This document shows, piece by piece, positions 34,474 through 44,792 of a stretch of DNA of 64,000 nt (the stretch's first letter is position 1; every line of letters starts with the position of its first letter). This stretch comes from Prauserella isguenensis (GTDB lineage: Bacteria > Actinomycetota > Actinomycetes > Mycobacteriales > Pseudonocardiaceae). Position numbers and translations under genes: made by a program. The stretch is from contig NZ_JACHWU010000003.1 in the NCBI RefSeq assembly GCF_014191605.1, positions 186,001-250,000 on the forward strand, given 5' to 3'. The notes under the pieces are model-generated. The model saw only the letters and a program-made list of their open reading frames with translations. It had not been told where the DNA came from and did no database searches.

Positions 34474-34479
34474 TAATCT
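34474..34479 (+). promoter_or_regulatory. Probable -10 box for tRNA-Lys
   Basis: TAATCT, with a weak TTAGGG (34451-34456) 17 bases upstream. It would give a leader of about 65 bases before the tRNA. Confidence 0.5.
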
Positions 34480-34552
34480 TTTTCTCGTCGCAAGGGAGAC
34501 CGAGGACGCCGGGCCGGACAGGCCAGGGCGACCGGGTTTTCATTCGAGTGAC

Positions 34553-34628
34553 GCGCCGTTAGCTCAATAGGCAGAGCAGCTGGCTCTTAACCAGCGGGTT
34601 CGGGGTTCGAGTCCCTGACGGCGCACCA
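34553..34628 (+). tRNA. tRNA-Lys (anticodon CTT)
   Basis: Acceptor GCGCCGT/ACGGCGC, anticodon stem GCTGG/CCAGC with loop CTCTTAA, T loop TTCGAGT, discriminator A and encoded CCA (34626-34628); 76 bases including CCA. Confidence 0.98.
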
Positions 34629-34629
34629 C

Positions 34630-34660
34630 AGCCCCAGGTCATCGATCTGGGGCTCTTCTT
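34630..34660 (+). terminator. Terminator after tRNA-Lys
   Basis: AGCCCCAG (34630-34637) pairs with CTGGGGCT (34647-34654), followed by CTTCTT. About 230 bases without genes follow before the symporter stop. Confidence 0.85.
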
Positions 34661-34892
34661 ATGTCGGCTCGTGTTGTTCTTGCTGCTCCAGCCGTCCCGC
34701 TGGCCGAAGCGGCGTGCGGGTCGGTAGCCCCACGGCCGAGCAGGTGGTATGGACCATTCGCCGCCCAGCCGCGTGCGCGGCGCCCGCGATCACCACGGTG
34801 ACACCATGGCGATCGCGGGCGCGGCGCTCGGTATCCACACCGACCGGCGTGGAGTACCGGCCCTCGGATCGCGGCTCGTGAGGAACGTCTCG

Positions 34893-36254
34893 TCAGACCG
34901 CCGCGGTCGCCTTGGCTCCGTCGTCGCTCGCCTGGGCTCCCGTGTCGGTCAGCAGCGGCGGAGCACTCGGTGTGCGCAGCACGTCGTCGTCGAGCAGTCC
35001 CTCCGTGCGCGCCACCACGGTCGGGACCACGATCTGGCCCGCGACGTTGGTCGCCGTACGCATCATGTCCATGATCGGGTTGACCGAGTAGATCAGCGCG
35101 ATGCCCGTGGCGACCTGCGCGGGATCGAGGCCGATGACCGTGCCCGTGAGCGTCAGGGCGGTGAGCCAGCCGGTGGTGCCCGCCGTCGCGAGTGCACCGA
35201 ACACGGCCACGACGACGATGCCGAGATACTGCCCGACGCTCAGCGACACCCCTGAGATATTGGCGATGAAGATCGCGCCGATGGCCGGGAACACCGCCGC
35301 GCAACCGTCCATTTTGGTCGCACTCGCGAGTGGTGTGGCGAACGCCGCGTACCCGGGATCCACGCCGAGGTTCACCGTCGTCTGCCGCGTCAGTGGCAGG
35401 GTCGCGCCCGACGACTGGGACACGAACGCGAACTGGATCGCGGTCCACGCCTTGCCGAAGAACCGTCCGGGGCTCACCCTCGCCACGAGCCGCAGCAACG
35501 TCGGGTAGACGACGAACATGACCAGCCCGCTACCGACGTAGACCGCGGCCGTGATCGACAGCAACGGCCGGAACAGCGAGTCGCCGTACTCGGCCACAGC
35601 GGAACCGATGAGACCCAGGATGCCCAGTGGGGCCAGCCGGACGATCCAGCCCAGGTACCGCTGGATGATCTCGAACACGCTCGTCACGACGTCGACGAAC
35701 GGCGCGGCGCGCTCCCCCAGGCTGTAGGCCGCGGCACCGATCACCAGCGCCAGAAACAGCACCTGCAGCGTCTGCCCCTCGGCGAACGCGGCGACGAAGT
35801 TGTCCGGCACGATTCCGTCGAGGAACGCCGTCCACGAACCCCACTCGCCGACGCTTCCCGCGGCCTTCTCGGCGTTCTCGGCCGTCGCCTGCGCCCCGCC
35901 GAGCCCACCGCTGCCGGGGTCGAACAGCAGGCCGACGCCGATCCCGATGAGCACGGCGATCAGCGACGTCGTCGCGAACCACGCGACGGTCTTCCCGCCG
36001 AGCCGCGCCGCGGTGCGCCCGCCGCCCAGACCACGCAGGCTGTTGATGCCGACGATGATGGCGGTGAACACCAGCGGCACGACCGCGATCTGCAGCAGCG
36101 TGGTGAACACCGAACCGACCTGGTCCAGAACCTCGGCGAGCCAGGTCGTGTCGGTGACACGGGCCAGCGCGCCGAGTCCGGCACCAAGGAGAAGAGAACC
36201 GATGACCGCGGACGCGAAGACCGCGGGTTTCGTATACACGCGCAGCAAGGACAC
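34893..36254 (-). CDS. Dicarboxylate/amino acid:cation symporter (DAACS family)
   Basis: The 453-residue membrane protein has the DAACS substrate-site motifs S-S-G-A-T-L-P-L-T (hairpin HP1) and M-D-G-C-A-A in helix 7 (the N-M-D-G motif has Lys in place of Asn). It takes up C4-dicarboxylates or glutamate/aspartate with H+ or Na+. GTG 36254 follows GGAG. It lies just downstream of the PucR-type regulator gene on the same strand, 194 bases apart. Glutamate is the end product of proline catabolism encoded next door, but a regulatory link is only inferred. The acidic C-terminus is a normal cytoplasmic tail. Confidence 0.92.
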   Translation of the reverse strand: MSLLRVYTKPAVFASAVIGSLLLGAGLGALARVTDTTWLAEVLDQVGSVFTTLLQIAVVPLVFTAIIVGINSLRGLGGGRTAARLGGKTVAWFATTSLIAVLIGIGVGLLFDPGSGGLGGAQATAENAEKAAGSVGEWGSWTAFLDGIVPDNFVAAFAEGQTLQVLFLALVIGAAAYSLGERAAPFVDVVTSVFEIIQRYLGWIVRLAPLGILGLIGSAVAEYGDSLFRPLLSITAAVYVGSGLVMFVVYPTLLRLVARVSPGRFFGKAWTAIQFAFVSQSSGATLPLTRQTTVNLGVDPGYAAFATPLASATKMDGCAAVFPAIGAIFIANISGVSLSVGQYLGIVVVAVFGALATAGTTGWLTALTLTGTVIGLDPAQVATGIALIYSVNPIMDMMRTATNVAGQIVVPTVVARTEGLLDDDVLRTPSAPPLLTDTGAQASDDGAKATAAV

Positions 36255-36448
36255 GAAGTCGCTCCGAAGACGGGGTTGCCGATAGATCCGGTATCGACAA
36301 CGCGATGCGACCGCCGCGTCTTCCGTGTCCCAGATCGTGGAATCCGGTCACGGCCCGCCCGCTCGACCCGTCCTGGGAGCGTGTCGACCGTGACGACGTC
36401 CGACCATGGGCCGGCCCTGACCACAGGCTCGGCGCCGGCTCGCCGCCG

Positions 36449-38089
36449 TCAGCCGCGGCGGGCGCGCATCACCAGCTGGAGTTCCAGCAAGAGCCGGTCG
36501 GACGGGTCGCGCAGATCGAGGCCCGTCACCTGTTCGACACGGCGCAGGCGGTAGCGCAACGTGTTCGGATGCACCCGCACGCGCTCGGCCGCGCTGCGGA
36601 CGTCGCCGTGGCCGGCCAGGAACGCCGCAGCGCTGGCGCGCAGTTCGGTGCCGTGCCGCTCGTCGTACGTCCGCAGCGCCTCGACCCGCGGGTCGTGCAG
36701 CTCCTCCCGCGCACTGACCAGGTCGAGGATCTCGCCCAGCAGTACCGCCGTCCGCGATTCGGCGAGCGTCGTCACCCGGCCCTCCGGCGGGTTGTCCGCT
36801 GTGCCGTCCAGCACCCGGTCGACCTCGGCGCGCGCGGCCGCGACGTCGCCGAGGTGCGCCACACCCGCCGCGATGGCCGCGCGCAGCACCACAGCCCGGC
36901 TCTCCTCGAGGGCACCGACCAGCTGCCGCGCCCACGCGGCGACCGCCTGCTCCGAGGTGTACCCCGGTAGCAGCACGTAGGCGCGGTCGCCGAACATCGT
37001 CGTCACCGAGTCACGTCGGAACGCGCTCGCGTGCAGGCGCAGCACGCTGCTCGCCCGCCCGAGCCTGCCGTGCCCGGACGCCGCGAACCCGAGCACCGCG
37101 ACCGGCCCGGCCGACGGCAGGTTCAACGCGCCCGCGAGCGACGGCACGTCCACTCCCTCGCCGTGCAGCCCGAACAGCCTCCGGATCAGCAGCTCCTCCG
37201 TGGAGGGCGCATTGTGGGTGCGCACGATGATCCGCGCCGCGATCGCCGCGGCACCGCGCAGCACGTCGGCGGCGTCCGCGGCGAACGGCTGCTCCCCCTG
37301 CTGCAGCCAGATGGAGCCCAGTGTCCGCCCCGTCTCGCTGCCGTCGGCCGGTTCGCGGATGCCGACGACGAGGCGTCGTTTCGTGCCGAGCTCGGCGTGT
37401 TCGGGCACGTCGACGACCTCGTCCCCGGTGCGCAACCGGTCGTAGACGCCCCACCGATGCAGCACCCGCAGGTAGTCGCGCGGGCCTTCCCTGCCCAGGA
37501 TCGACAGTGTGCGGAGTTCGTCGGCGGTCTCGTCGGACGGCGAATGCGCCAGTACGCGGGAGGTGGCGTCCTCGATCGACACCATGCCACCTGCATTGCG
37601 GGCGACGCTCTGTGCCAGGTCGAACAGGTCCGTGTCGACGGCGAGCAGGTCGGGGTCGGCGGGCGCGGTGTGCCGGTGGCTGCGGTCGAGCATCCGCTGC
37701 ACCCGCGGCAGGACGTGGTCCCAGCGCGCCCGCGGATGCATCTCGACGAGTGCCACGTCGGCGCCGCGCGCCGCCGCACGCACCTCCGGGGACGTGGTCT
37801 TCGACAACACCGCGCGCGGACGCAGGCTCGGCGGACGGCCCGTGAGCGAGGCGAAGTACGCCAGCGCCTCCTCGTCGCGCACGCCGACGTGCAGGCACAC
37901 ATCGGGCGCCGCGGACGCCGCGTCGCCCGGTTCGCCGGTGGGCCCGGCGTCGGCGGCCAGTTCCGCACCGTCGACCAGCGCCACCGAGGAGACCACCGCG
38001 GACGGATCGCCCACGACCGTGCCCACGACCGCGGTGTCGAGCGCGTCGACGAGTTCGCGCAGCGTGGTCGTCCGGCCGTCGATCGGCAT
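36449..38089 (-). CDS. PucR-family transcriptional regulator, likely activator of proline catabolism
   Basis: The 546-residue protein has an N-terminal PucR-like sensory region (about 1-150), a central GGDEF-like/CdaR-type region and a C-terminal PucR helix-turn-helix (about 490-545; V-R-V-H-P-N-T-L-R-Y-R-L-R-R). ATG 38089 is chosen with AGGGAGGG upstream; the frame extends to TTG 38128 without a ribosome site. It is divergent from pruA-pruB. I recall that Streptomyces PutR, also a PucR-type protein, activates proline utilisation, so an equivalent role is likely. Its own autoregulation is probable through the shared 150-base intergenic region. Confidence 0.87.
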   Translation of the reverse strand: MPIDGRTTTLRELVDALDTAVVGTVVGDPSAVVSSVALVDGAELAADAGPTGEPGDAASAAPDVCLHVGVRDEEALAYFASLTGRPPSLRPRAVLSKTTSPEVRAAARGADVALVEMHPRARWDHVLPRVQRMLDRSHRHTAPADPDLLAVDTDLFDLAQSVARNAGGMVSIEDATSRVLAHSPSDETADELRTLSILGREGPRDYLRVLHRWGVYDRLRTGDEVVDVPEHAELGTKRRLVVGIREPADGSETGRTLGSIWLQQGEQPFAADAADVLRGAAAIAARIIVRTHNAPSTEELLIRRLFGLHGEGVDVPSLAGALNLPSAGPVAVLGFAASGHGRLGRASSVLRLHASAFRRDSVTTMFGDRAYVLLPGYTSEQAVAAWARQLVGALEESRAVVLRAAIAAGVAHLGDVAAARAEVDRVLDGTADNPPEGRVTTLAESRTAVLLGEILDLVSAREELHDPRVEALRTYDERHGTELRASAAAFLAGHGDVRSAAERVRVHPNTLRYRLRRVEQVTGLDLRDPSDRLLLELQLVMRARRG

Positions 38090-38121
38090 CCGCGCCACCC
38101 TCCCTGTCGTCGTTGTCCGAC

Positions 38122-38151
38122 CGAACAAGCAGATCCCTGGTTCTTTGTTCG
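38122..38151. promoter_or_regulatory. Candidate operator in the regulator/pruA intergenic region
   Basis: CGAACAA (38122-38128) and TTGTTCG (38145-38151) form a perfect inverted repeat with a 16-base gap, between the divergent starts. It is a plausible binding site for the PucR-type regulator. Confidence 0.5.
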
Positions 38152-38241
38152 ATCAGCTCAGTTTACGGGCGCTCACACCCTGCTTCACTTCCCGCGTGCG
38201 GCGAACCCGCTCGCATCGCCCCGAAGGAGGTCACGAGGTCC

Positions 38242-39879
<1,638 letters not shown>

Positions 39880-39884
39880 TCACC

Positions 39885-40841
39885 ATGCCGTCTCCGCTGC
39901 GCACGAGCCTGCTGGCCGCGGCGAGGTCGAAGCGGCTCGAACGGACGGCCTCGCGGGTCCCGCTCACGCGCAAGGTCGTGGACCGGTTCGTGGCGGGCGA
40001 GACCGAGCAGCAGGCGCTCGACACGTCCCGGACCATCCTCTCCTCGGGCCGGTTCATCACGATCGACCACCTCGGCGAGGACACCACGGACGTCTCACAG
40101 GCGACGGCGACCGTATCGGCGTACCTGTCGTTGCTGTCGGCCCTCGCCCCGCTGGCGGGAAGGCAGGTCACCGCAGACGGCCCGCGCCCGGTGGAGGTGT
40201 CGTTGAAACTGTCGGCACTCGGGCAGTTCGTGGGCGCAGACGGTGACCGGATCGCCTTGGAGAACGCGCACAAGATCGCCGCCGCGGCCGAGGAGGCCGG
40301 GGTGTGGGTCACGGTGGACGCCGAGGACCACACGACGACCGATTCGACGTTGTCGATCGTGCGCGAACTCCGCACCGACTTCCCGCACCTGGGAACGGTG
40401 CTGCAGGCCTACCTCAAGCGGACCGAGGCCGACTGCGCCGACCTGTCCGGGCCGGGATCTCGCATCCGGTTGTGCAAGGGCGCCTACGCCGAACCGCCGA
40501 CCGTGGCCCATCAGGGCGACGCGGTCGACGAGGCATACGTCCGGTGTCTGCGCGTGCTGATGAACGGCCGGGGTTATCCGATGGTGGCCACGCACGACCC
40601 GGCGATGGTCGAGGCAAGCTTGCGGCTGGCGGCCGAGGCGGGGCGAAGCGCCGACGAGTATGAGCTGCAGATGCTCTACGGCATCCGCGACACCGAGCAG
40701 TTGCGGCTCGTCGGCCAGGGGCGTCACCTGCGCGTGTACCTGCCGTACGGCACCGAGTGGTACGGCTACTTCATGCGCAGGCTGGCCGAGAAACCCGCCA
40801 ATCTGGCCCTGTTCCTCCGCGCGTTGACGTCGAAGAAGTAG
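39885..40841 (+). CDS. pruB: Proline dehydrogenase (monofunctional)
   Basis: The 318-residue FAD-dependent TIM-barrel enzyme oxidises L-proline to pyrroline-5-carboxylate and passes electrons to quinone. The substrate-binding signature Y-L-P-Y-G-T-E-W-Y-G-Y-F-M-R-R-L-A-E is present at the C-terminus, and L-C-K-G-A-Y and D-A-E-D-H earlier. Length matches monofunctional actinobacterial enzymes, not the bifunctional PutA. It is the second gene of the pruA-pruB operon, same order as in Mycobacterium tuberculosis. No membrane segment. Confidence 0.95.
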   Translation: MPSPLRTSLLAAARSKRLERTASRVPLTRKVVDRFVAGETEQQALDTSRTILSSGRFITIDHLGEDTTDVSQATATVSAYLSLLSALAPLAGRQVTADGPRPVEVSLKLSALGQFVGADGDRIALENAHKIAAAAEEAGVWVTVDAEDHTTTDSTLSIVRELRTDFPHLGTVLQAYLKRTEADCADLSGPGSRIRLCKGAYAEPPTVAHQGDAVDEAYVRCLRVLMNGRGYPMVATHDPAMVEASLRLAAEAGRSADEYELQMLYGIRDTEQLRLVGQGRHLRVYLPYGTEWYGYFMRRLAEKPANLALFLRALTSKK

Positions 40842-40859
40842 TCCCCGCCGTCGCGTGCT

Positions 40860-40974
40860 CCAAGGACACCATCGGGCACTCGGGCACAGCCACGCGTCGG
40901 CGTGTCCTCGAGGGGTGGTCGTCGCCACCGAGGTGTCCTTGGGCGGCACCTCGGTGTGCTGCGGGCACTCGGGC
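40860..40974. repeat. Nested repeats in the pruB-oxidoreductase spacer
   Basis: CCAAGGACACC (40860-40870) has an exact inverse GGTGTCCTTGG (40932-40942), and CGGGCACTCGGGC occurs directly at 40873-40885 and 40962-40974. The 208-base spacer otherwise holds nothing I can name. It could be a terminator or regulatory hairpin. Confidence 0.55.
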
Positions 40975-41049
40975 GGGGCTGTCCCGTGGCAGATCGCGGC
41001 CATAGACTCGCCCACGGTCCATGATCAACGGCGAAAGGCGCGCACAAGG

Positions 41050-42021
41050 ATGTACGCAGCGACGGTCACCCGCACCGACGGCCCGGCGGCCCTCGAGGTC
41101 ACCGAGACACCCGCGCCGACACCCGGCGACGGCCAGGTACTGATCGACGTCAAGGCGGCCGGGGTCAACTTCCCCGACCTGCTGCTGACGAAGAACATGT
41201 ACCAGTACAAGCCCGAGCCGCCGTTCACGCTCGGCGGCGAGCTGGCGGGCGTCGTCCGCGAGGCCCCGGCCGGATCCGGTTTCTCCGCCGGTGACCGCGT
41301 CGCCGCGAGCACGACGACGGGCGCCTTCGCCGAACAGGTCCTCGCACCGGTCACGAACGTGTTCCCCCTGCCGGACGCGATGAGTTTCGCCGCGGGCGCC
41401 TGCCTGCCGATGAACTACCTGACCATGACGTTCGCCCTCCTCAAGCGCGGGCAACTGCAGCGGGGCGAGACCGTGCTCGTGCACGGCGCCGCGGGCGGGA
41501 TCGGCACCGCCACCATCCAGCTCGCGGCCGCGATGGGCGCACACGTCGTGTCCGTGGTGTCCACAGAGGACAAGGCCCGGTTCGTCTCGTCGGTCGGTTC
41601 CCACGACGTCGTCCTGGCCGACGGATTCAAGGACTCGGTCTCCGAACTCACCGGTGGCCGCGGCGTCGACGTGGTGGTCGACCCGGTCGGCGGCGACCGC
41701 TTCACCGACTCGCTGCGCAGTCTCGCGCCGTTGGGGCGACTGCTGGTCATCGGTTTCACGGCGGGTGACATCCCGACCGTCAAGGTCAACCGCCTGCTGC
41801 TGAACAACATCGACGTCCGCGGAGTCGCGTGGGGCGCCTACGTCATGGCCGACCCGAGCCGCCTCCGCACCGAGTGGGACGTGCTGCTGCCGTACCTCGA
41901 GTCCGGTGTGGTCGACCCGCCGATCGCGGCGACCTACCCGCTGTCCCGGGCGGGCGAAGCGGTCGCACAGCTGGAGGACCGCGCGGTGCTCGGCAAGGTG
42001 GTGGTCGACCCGACGGCGTGA
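41050..42021 (+). CDS. Zinc-independent NADPH:quinone oxidoreductase-like MDR protein
   Basis: The 323-residue medium-chain reductase has the catalytic GroES-like domain (1-120) and the nucleotide-binding domain with V-L-V-H-G-A-A-G-G-I-G-T-A. Zinc ligands are absent, placing it with quinone reductases and related enoyl reductases. It probably reduces quinones or other activated carbonyls with NADPH. ATG 41050. Its 3' end overlaps the convergent glycosyltransferase by 88 bases, an unusual amount of overlap. Confidence 0.9.
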   Translation: MYAATVTRTDGPAALEVTETPAPTPGDGQVLIDVKAAGVNFPDLLLTKNMYQYKPEPPFTLGGELAGVVREAPAGSGFSAGDRVAASTTTGAFAEQVLAPVTNVFPLPDAMSFAAGACLPMNYLTMTFALLKRGQLQRGETVLVHGAAGGIGTATIQLAAAMGAHVVSVVSTEDKARFVSSVGSHDVVLADGFKDSVSELTGGRGVDVVVDPVGGDRFTDSLRSLAPLGRLLVIGFTAGDIPTVKVNRLLLNNIDVRGVAWGAYVMADPSRLRTEWDVLLPYLESGVVDPPIAATYPLSRAGEAVAQLEDRAVLGKVVVDPTA

Positions 42022-43115
42022 CCACCCCGCGCTCGGGCGGGGTCGGCCAGGCGGCGATACAGCTCTCGGTGCCGTTCGGCGGCACCCGCCCAGCTGTATC
42101 GCCGCGCCAGCGCCCGCCCACGCTCCCGGTGACGGTCCGGCTCGGACAAAGCGCCGGCCAGCGCGTCGGCGAAGCCGCGGCGGTCGCGTGCGAACCGGAC
42201 GGCGGAGCCGAACACCTCGCGCAGCACCGGCAGGTCCCTCGTGACGACCGGAACCCCCGCCGCCAGCGCCTCCATCGCCGCGAGCCCGAATCCCTCCTTC
42301 GTGGACGGAAAGCCGAAGACCTCCGCCGCGGCGACGACGAGCGGCAACTCGTCGTGCTCGACCGCGCCGAGCACAACCGGTTCCACGCCCAGTTCGGCGG
42401 CACGGGCGTCGAAGCGCGCGCGGTAGTCGCGGTAGTCGAACAACGTCTCCCCGCCGACGATCACCAGCCGCAGTTCCGGATCCCGCTCCCGCAACGCGAA
42501 CCCCTCGAGCAGGTCGATCGTTCCTTTCCGCGGTTCGATACCTCCCACCGTGACGACGTAGCGGCCGAGTTCGTCGCGCCACCGGCCCGTGCCGTCGACG
42601 TCCGCCGCCGCACGCTCGAACCGGTCCGCCTCGACGCCGTTCGGGATCACGGTGGCGTCGATCCCCCAGCCGTCACGCAGTTCCTCCGCGACGGCTCCGG
42701 ACACGCACACGTGCGCGTAGGGCGCTGTGATCGCGTGTTCGTGGCATGCCGCCAGTTCCGGGGTGGTGAACCGGTCGATGTGGTGCACGGTACGCACGCA
42801 TTCGCCCGCCGCGTTGGCGCTGATGCAGTCCTGGGCGTGCACGATGTCGTACGCGCGGCCGTCGAAGGCCTCACGCAACGTCTCGATCGACCGCAGTATG
42901 CGCGGGCCGACGCCTTCGCCCTCGCGCGCCCCGAAGGGCACGACCCGGACCGTGACCCGTGGGTCGACGCGGCGGAAGAACCCTGTGTCGCCGTCGCGTC
43001 CGAGGGTCCACACCGTGACGTCCTCCCCCGCATCCGCAAGCGCCTCGGCGAGCGCCAGCGTGTGGACCACACCGCCACGGGGTTTCGTGGAGTAGCTCAG
43101 CAACGCGATCCTCAC
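41934..43115 (-). CDS. MSMEG_0565-type GT4 glycosyltransferase (Nit1C-like cluster)
   Basis: This 393-residue GT-B enzyme has the N-terminal R-I-A-L-L-S-Y-S-T-K-P-R-G-G start, the acceptor-domain H-A-Q-D segment, the GT4 donor site E-P-R-K-G-T-I-D and the E-x7-E motif in F-P-S-T-K-E-G-F-G-L-A-A-M-E. GTG 43115 follows GGAGGG and overlaps the upstream stop (GTGA). The last ~30 residues run antisense through the end of the quinone oxidoreductase gene. It is the distal gene of the conserved cluster; a sugar is presumably attached to the product made by the upstream enzymes, but donor and acceptor are unknown. Confidence 0.88.
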   Translation of the reverse strand: MRIALLSYSTKPRGGVVHTLALAEALADAGEDVTVWTLGRDGDTGFFRRVDPRVTVRVVPFGAREGEGVGPRILRSIETLREAFDGRAYDIVHAQDCISANAAGECVRTVHHIDRFTTPELAACHEHAITAPYAHVCVSGAVAEELRDGWGIDATVIPNGVEADRFERAAADVDGTGRWRDELGRYVVTVGGIEPRKGTIDLLEGFALRERDPELRLVIVGGETLFDYRDYRARFDARAAELGVEPVVLGAVEHDELPLVVAAAEVFGFPSTKEGFGLAAMEALAAGVPVVTRDLPVLREVFGSAVRFARDRRGFADALAGALSEPDRHRERGRALARRYSWAGAAERHRELYRRLADPARARGGHAVGSTTTLPSTARSSSCATASPARDSG

Positions 43116-43945
43116 GATGTCCCTCCGTACGCCTCGGGTTTTCGCTCGCCGAGGTGGTGCAGCACCCGCCGGGCGTTGGCCAGCTCGCCCGCCACGTCCA
43201 CCTCGGCCACGGCGATTCCCGCCTTGCTCCACGTGCGCGCCAGGATGTCCCCGCCGGGGCCGACGACCTTGGCCTGACCGAGGAAACGCATGCCGCCCAG
43301 CGCACCGGTCTGGTTGGCCGAGGCGAGCACCACCTGGTTCTCGGCGGCGCGCGCCTGGTCGTAGAGGTCGAACAGCCGTGCCTGGCGGTCCTGCGACATG
43401 CGGGGTGCGCGGTTGGTGATGCTGGTCGGCCACGCGGACAGGCACGCGATGATCTCCGCCCCGTCGACGGCGAGACTGCGCGCCGATTCGGGGAACGTCT
43501 TGTCGTAGTCGATCAGCATGCCAACCCTGCCCGCCGGCGTGTCGAATGCCGCGAACCGGTCGCCCGCGGCGTAGACGGCCCGCTCGCCGGGCGGCTGGTG
43601 CACCTTGCGATGCCTGCCGAGCACACCGTCACCGGTGACGGCCAGCGCCGTGTTGAAGCGGACGTCGCCGTCGGCCTCGCAGTAGCCGACGCACACGACC
43701 ATGTCCCGTGCCAGCGAGCCGATCCGCGCCAGGTGAGGGTCGTCGGGCGGCAGCGCGGGAGGCAGATTCCCGTCGTCGGGTTCGCGCAGGTCCGGCAGAT
43801 ATCCGCCGACGGCTGCGTCCGGCAGCACCAGCAACTGTGCGCCGGAATCGCGTGCGTGCTCGATCAGGGTGGCGATGCGGTCGAGGTCGAAATCGAGATC
43901 GCGGCCGAAGTGGGCGGCGACCGCGGCGATGCCGGTCAGAGCCAT
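43112..43945 (-). CDS. Nitrilase-superfamily pseudoenzyme
   Basis: The 277-residue carbon-nitrogen hydrolase fold protein aligns end to end with its upstream neighbour. The catalytic Glu of the E-K-C triad is Asp43 (L-V-L-P-D-A-A), the Lys is retained (Lys114, G-R-H-R-K-V-H-Q-P) and the nucleophile Cys is Asp146 (G-M-L-I-D-Y-D-K-T-F-P-E). The DNA codons at 43817-43819 and 43508-43510 are GAC, so this is not a reading error in translation. Without Cys it cannot form the thioester intermediate. The frame, length and hydrophobic core are intact, so it is not a decaying gene; a structural or regulatory partner role with the active copy is plausible. It is coupled by GTGA to the glycosyltransferase. 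Confidence 0.88.
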   Translation of the reverse strand: MALTGIAAVAAHFGRDLDFDLDRIATLIEHARDSGAQLLVLPDAAVGGYLPDLREPDDGNLPPALPPDDPHLARIGSLARDMVVCVGYCEADGDVRFNTALAVTGDGVLGRHRKVHQPPGERAVYAAGDRFAAFDTPAGRVGMLIDYDKTFPESARSLAVDGAEIIACLSAWPTSITNRAPRMSQDRQARLFDLYDQARAAENQVVLASANQTGALGGMRFLGQAKVVGPGGDILARTWSKAGIAVAEVDVAGELANARRVLHHLGERKPEAYGGTS

Positions 43946-43952
43946 GTCGTGA

Positions 43953-44792
43953 TCATCCCGCAGGTGCGCCGGCGGGGGCATACGCCTCGGGCCTGCGGTC
44001 GCGCAGGTGCGCCATCGAGCGACGTGCCGTCGCCAGCGCCTCGGCCACGTCGACCTCGGCGACCGCCAGCCCGTCACTCACACCCGTGTCCGCGACCACC
44101 TCACCACCAGGGTCCACGATCTTCGCGCTCGCCACGAACCGCAGGTCACCGAACGTGCCCGACTGGTTGGCCGACACCCACACGATCTGGTTCTCCAGTG
44201 CCCGCGCACGATCGAACAGATCGAAACGATGTTTCCACCGGTCCTGGGCGAGGTCGGCCGCCGCGTGGGTGCGACTGCCGGGCCATGCCGACATGCACAC
44301 CCCGATCTCTGCTCCGTCGAGTGCCAGGGTCCGCGCCGACTCGGGAAATGCCTTGTCGTAGCAGATCATCATGCCGAGCCGGCCGACCGGAGTGTCGAAC
44401 GCGGTGAACCCGTTGCCCGCGCGGTACGTGGCGTCCTCCGACAGCGGCTGGTGCACCTTGCGATGGCTGCCGAGCACGACACCGTCGGAGACGCACACGG
44501 CGCTGTTGTAGAGCACACCCCCGTCGGATTCGCAGTAGCCGGCCGTGACGACCAACTCGCCCGCGAGCTCGGCGAGTCTGCGGATCTCCGGGCCGTCGGC
44601 GTCCAGGGCGGGCGGCCCGTCGGCGCCGCCGTCGAGGTTCGCCAGATACCCGCCCAGACACGCCTCGGGCAGTGCCAGGAGCCGGACGCCGTCGGCGCGG
44701 GCACGGTCGATCAACGCGGCGATGCGCGCGAAGTCCTCGTCGAGGTCACGGCCGAACGGGGCGGCCGCCGCCGCGATACGCACCCCGGTCAT
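43953..44792 (-). CDS. Nitrilase / carbon-nitrogen hydrolase (active type)
   Basis: The 279-residue enzyme has the full triad: Glu43 (L-A-L-P-E-A-C), Lys112 (G-S-H-R-K-V-H-Q-P) and Cys144 (G-M-M-I-C-Y-D-K-A-F-P-E). It should hydrolyse a nitrile or amide C-N bond through a Cys thioester. It is shorter than the Nit6803-type nitrilase (about 340 residues) of the cyanobacterial cluster, so nitrile versus amide preference is open. ATG 44792 overlaps the upstream stop (ATGA). The degenerate paralogue follows after seven bases, which suggests tandem duplication. Natural substrate unknown; cluster relatives have been tied to nitrogen starvation and, in a Pseudomonas, to growth on cyanide. Confidence 0.9.
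   Translation of the reverse strand: MTGVRIAAAAAPFGRDLDEDFARIAALIDRARADGVRLLALPEACLGGYLANLDGGADGPPALDADGPEIRRLAELAGELVVTAGYCESDGGVLYNSAVCVSDGVVLGSHRKVHQPLSEDATYRAGNGFTAFDTPVGRLGMMICYDKAFPESARTLALDGAEIGVCMSAWPGSRTHAAADLAQDRWKHRFDLFDRARALENQIVWVSANQSGTFGDLRFVASAKIVDPGGEVVADTGVSDGLAVAEVDVAEALATARRSMAHLRDRRPEAYAPAGAPAG

Noticed and set aside
31804-34628. tRNA-linked integrated element between the two tRNAs
   Set aside because: No integrase, no duplicated tRNA 3' end and ordinary chromosomal genes between.
34629-34892. Small gene between tRNA-Lys and symporter
   Set aside because: Only antisense or overlapping short frames without ribosome sites.
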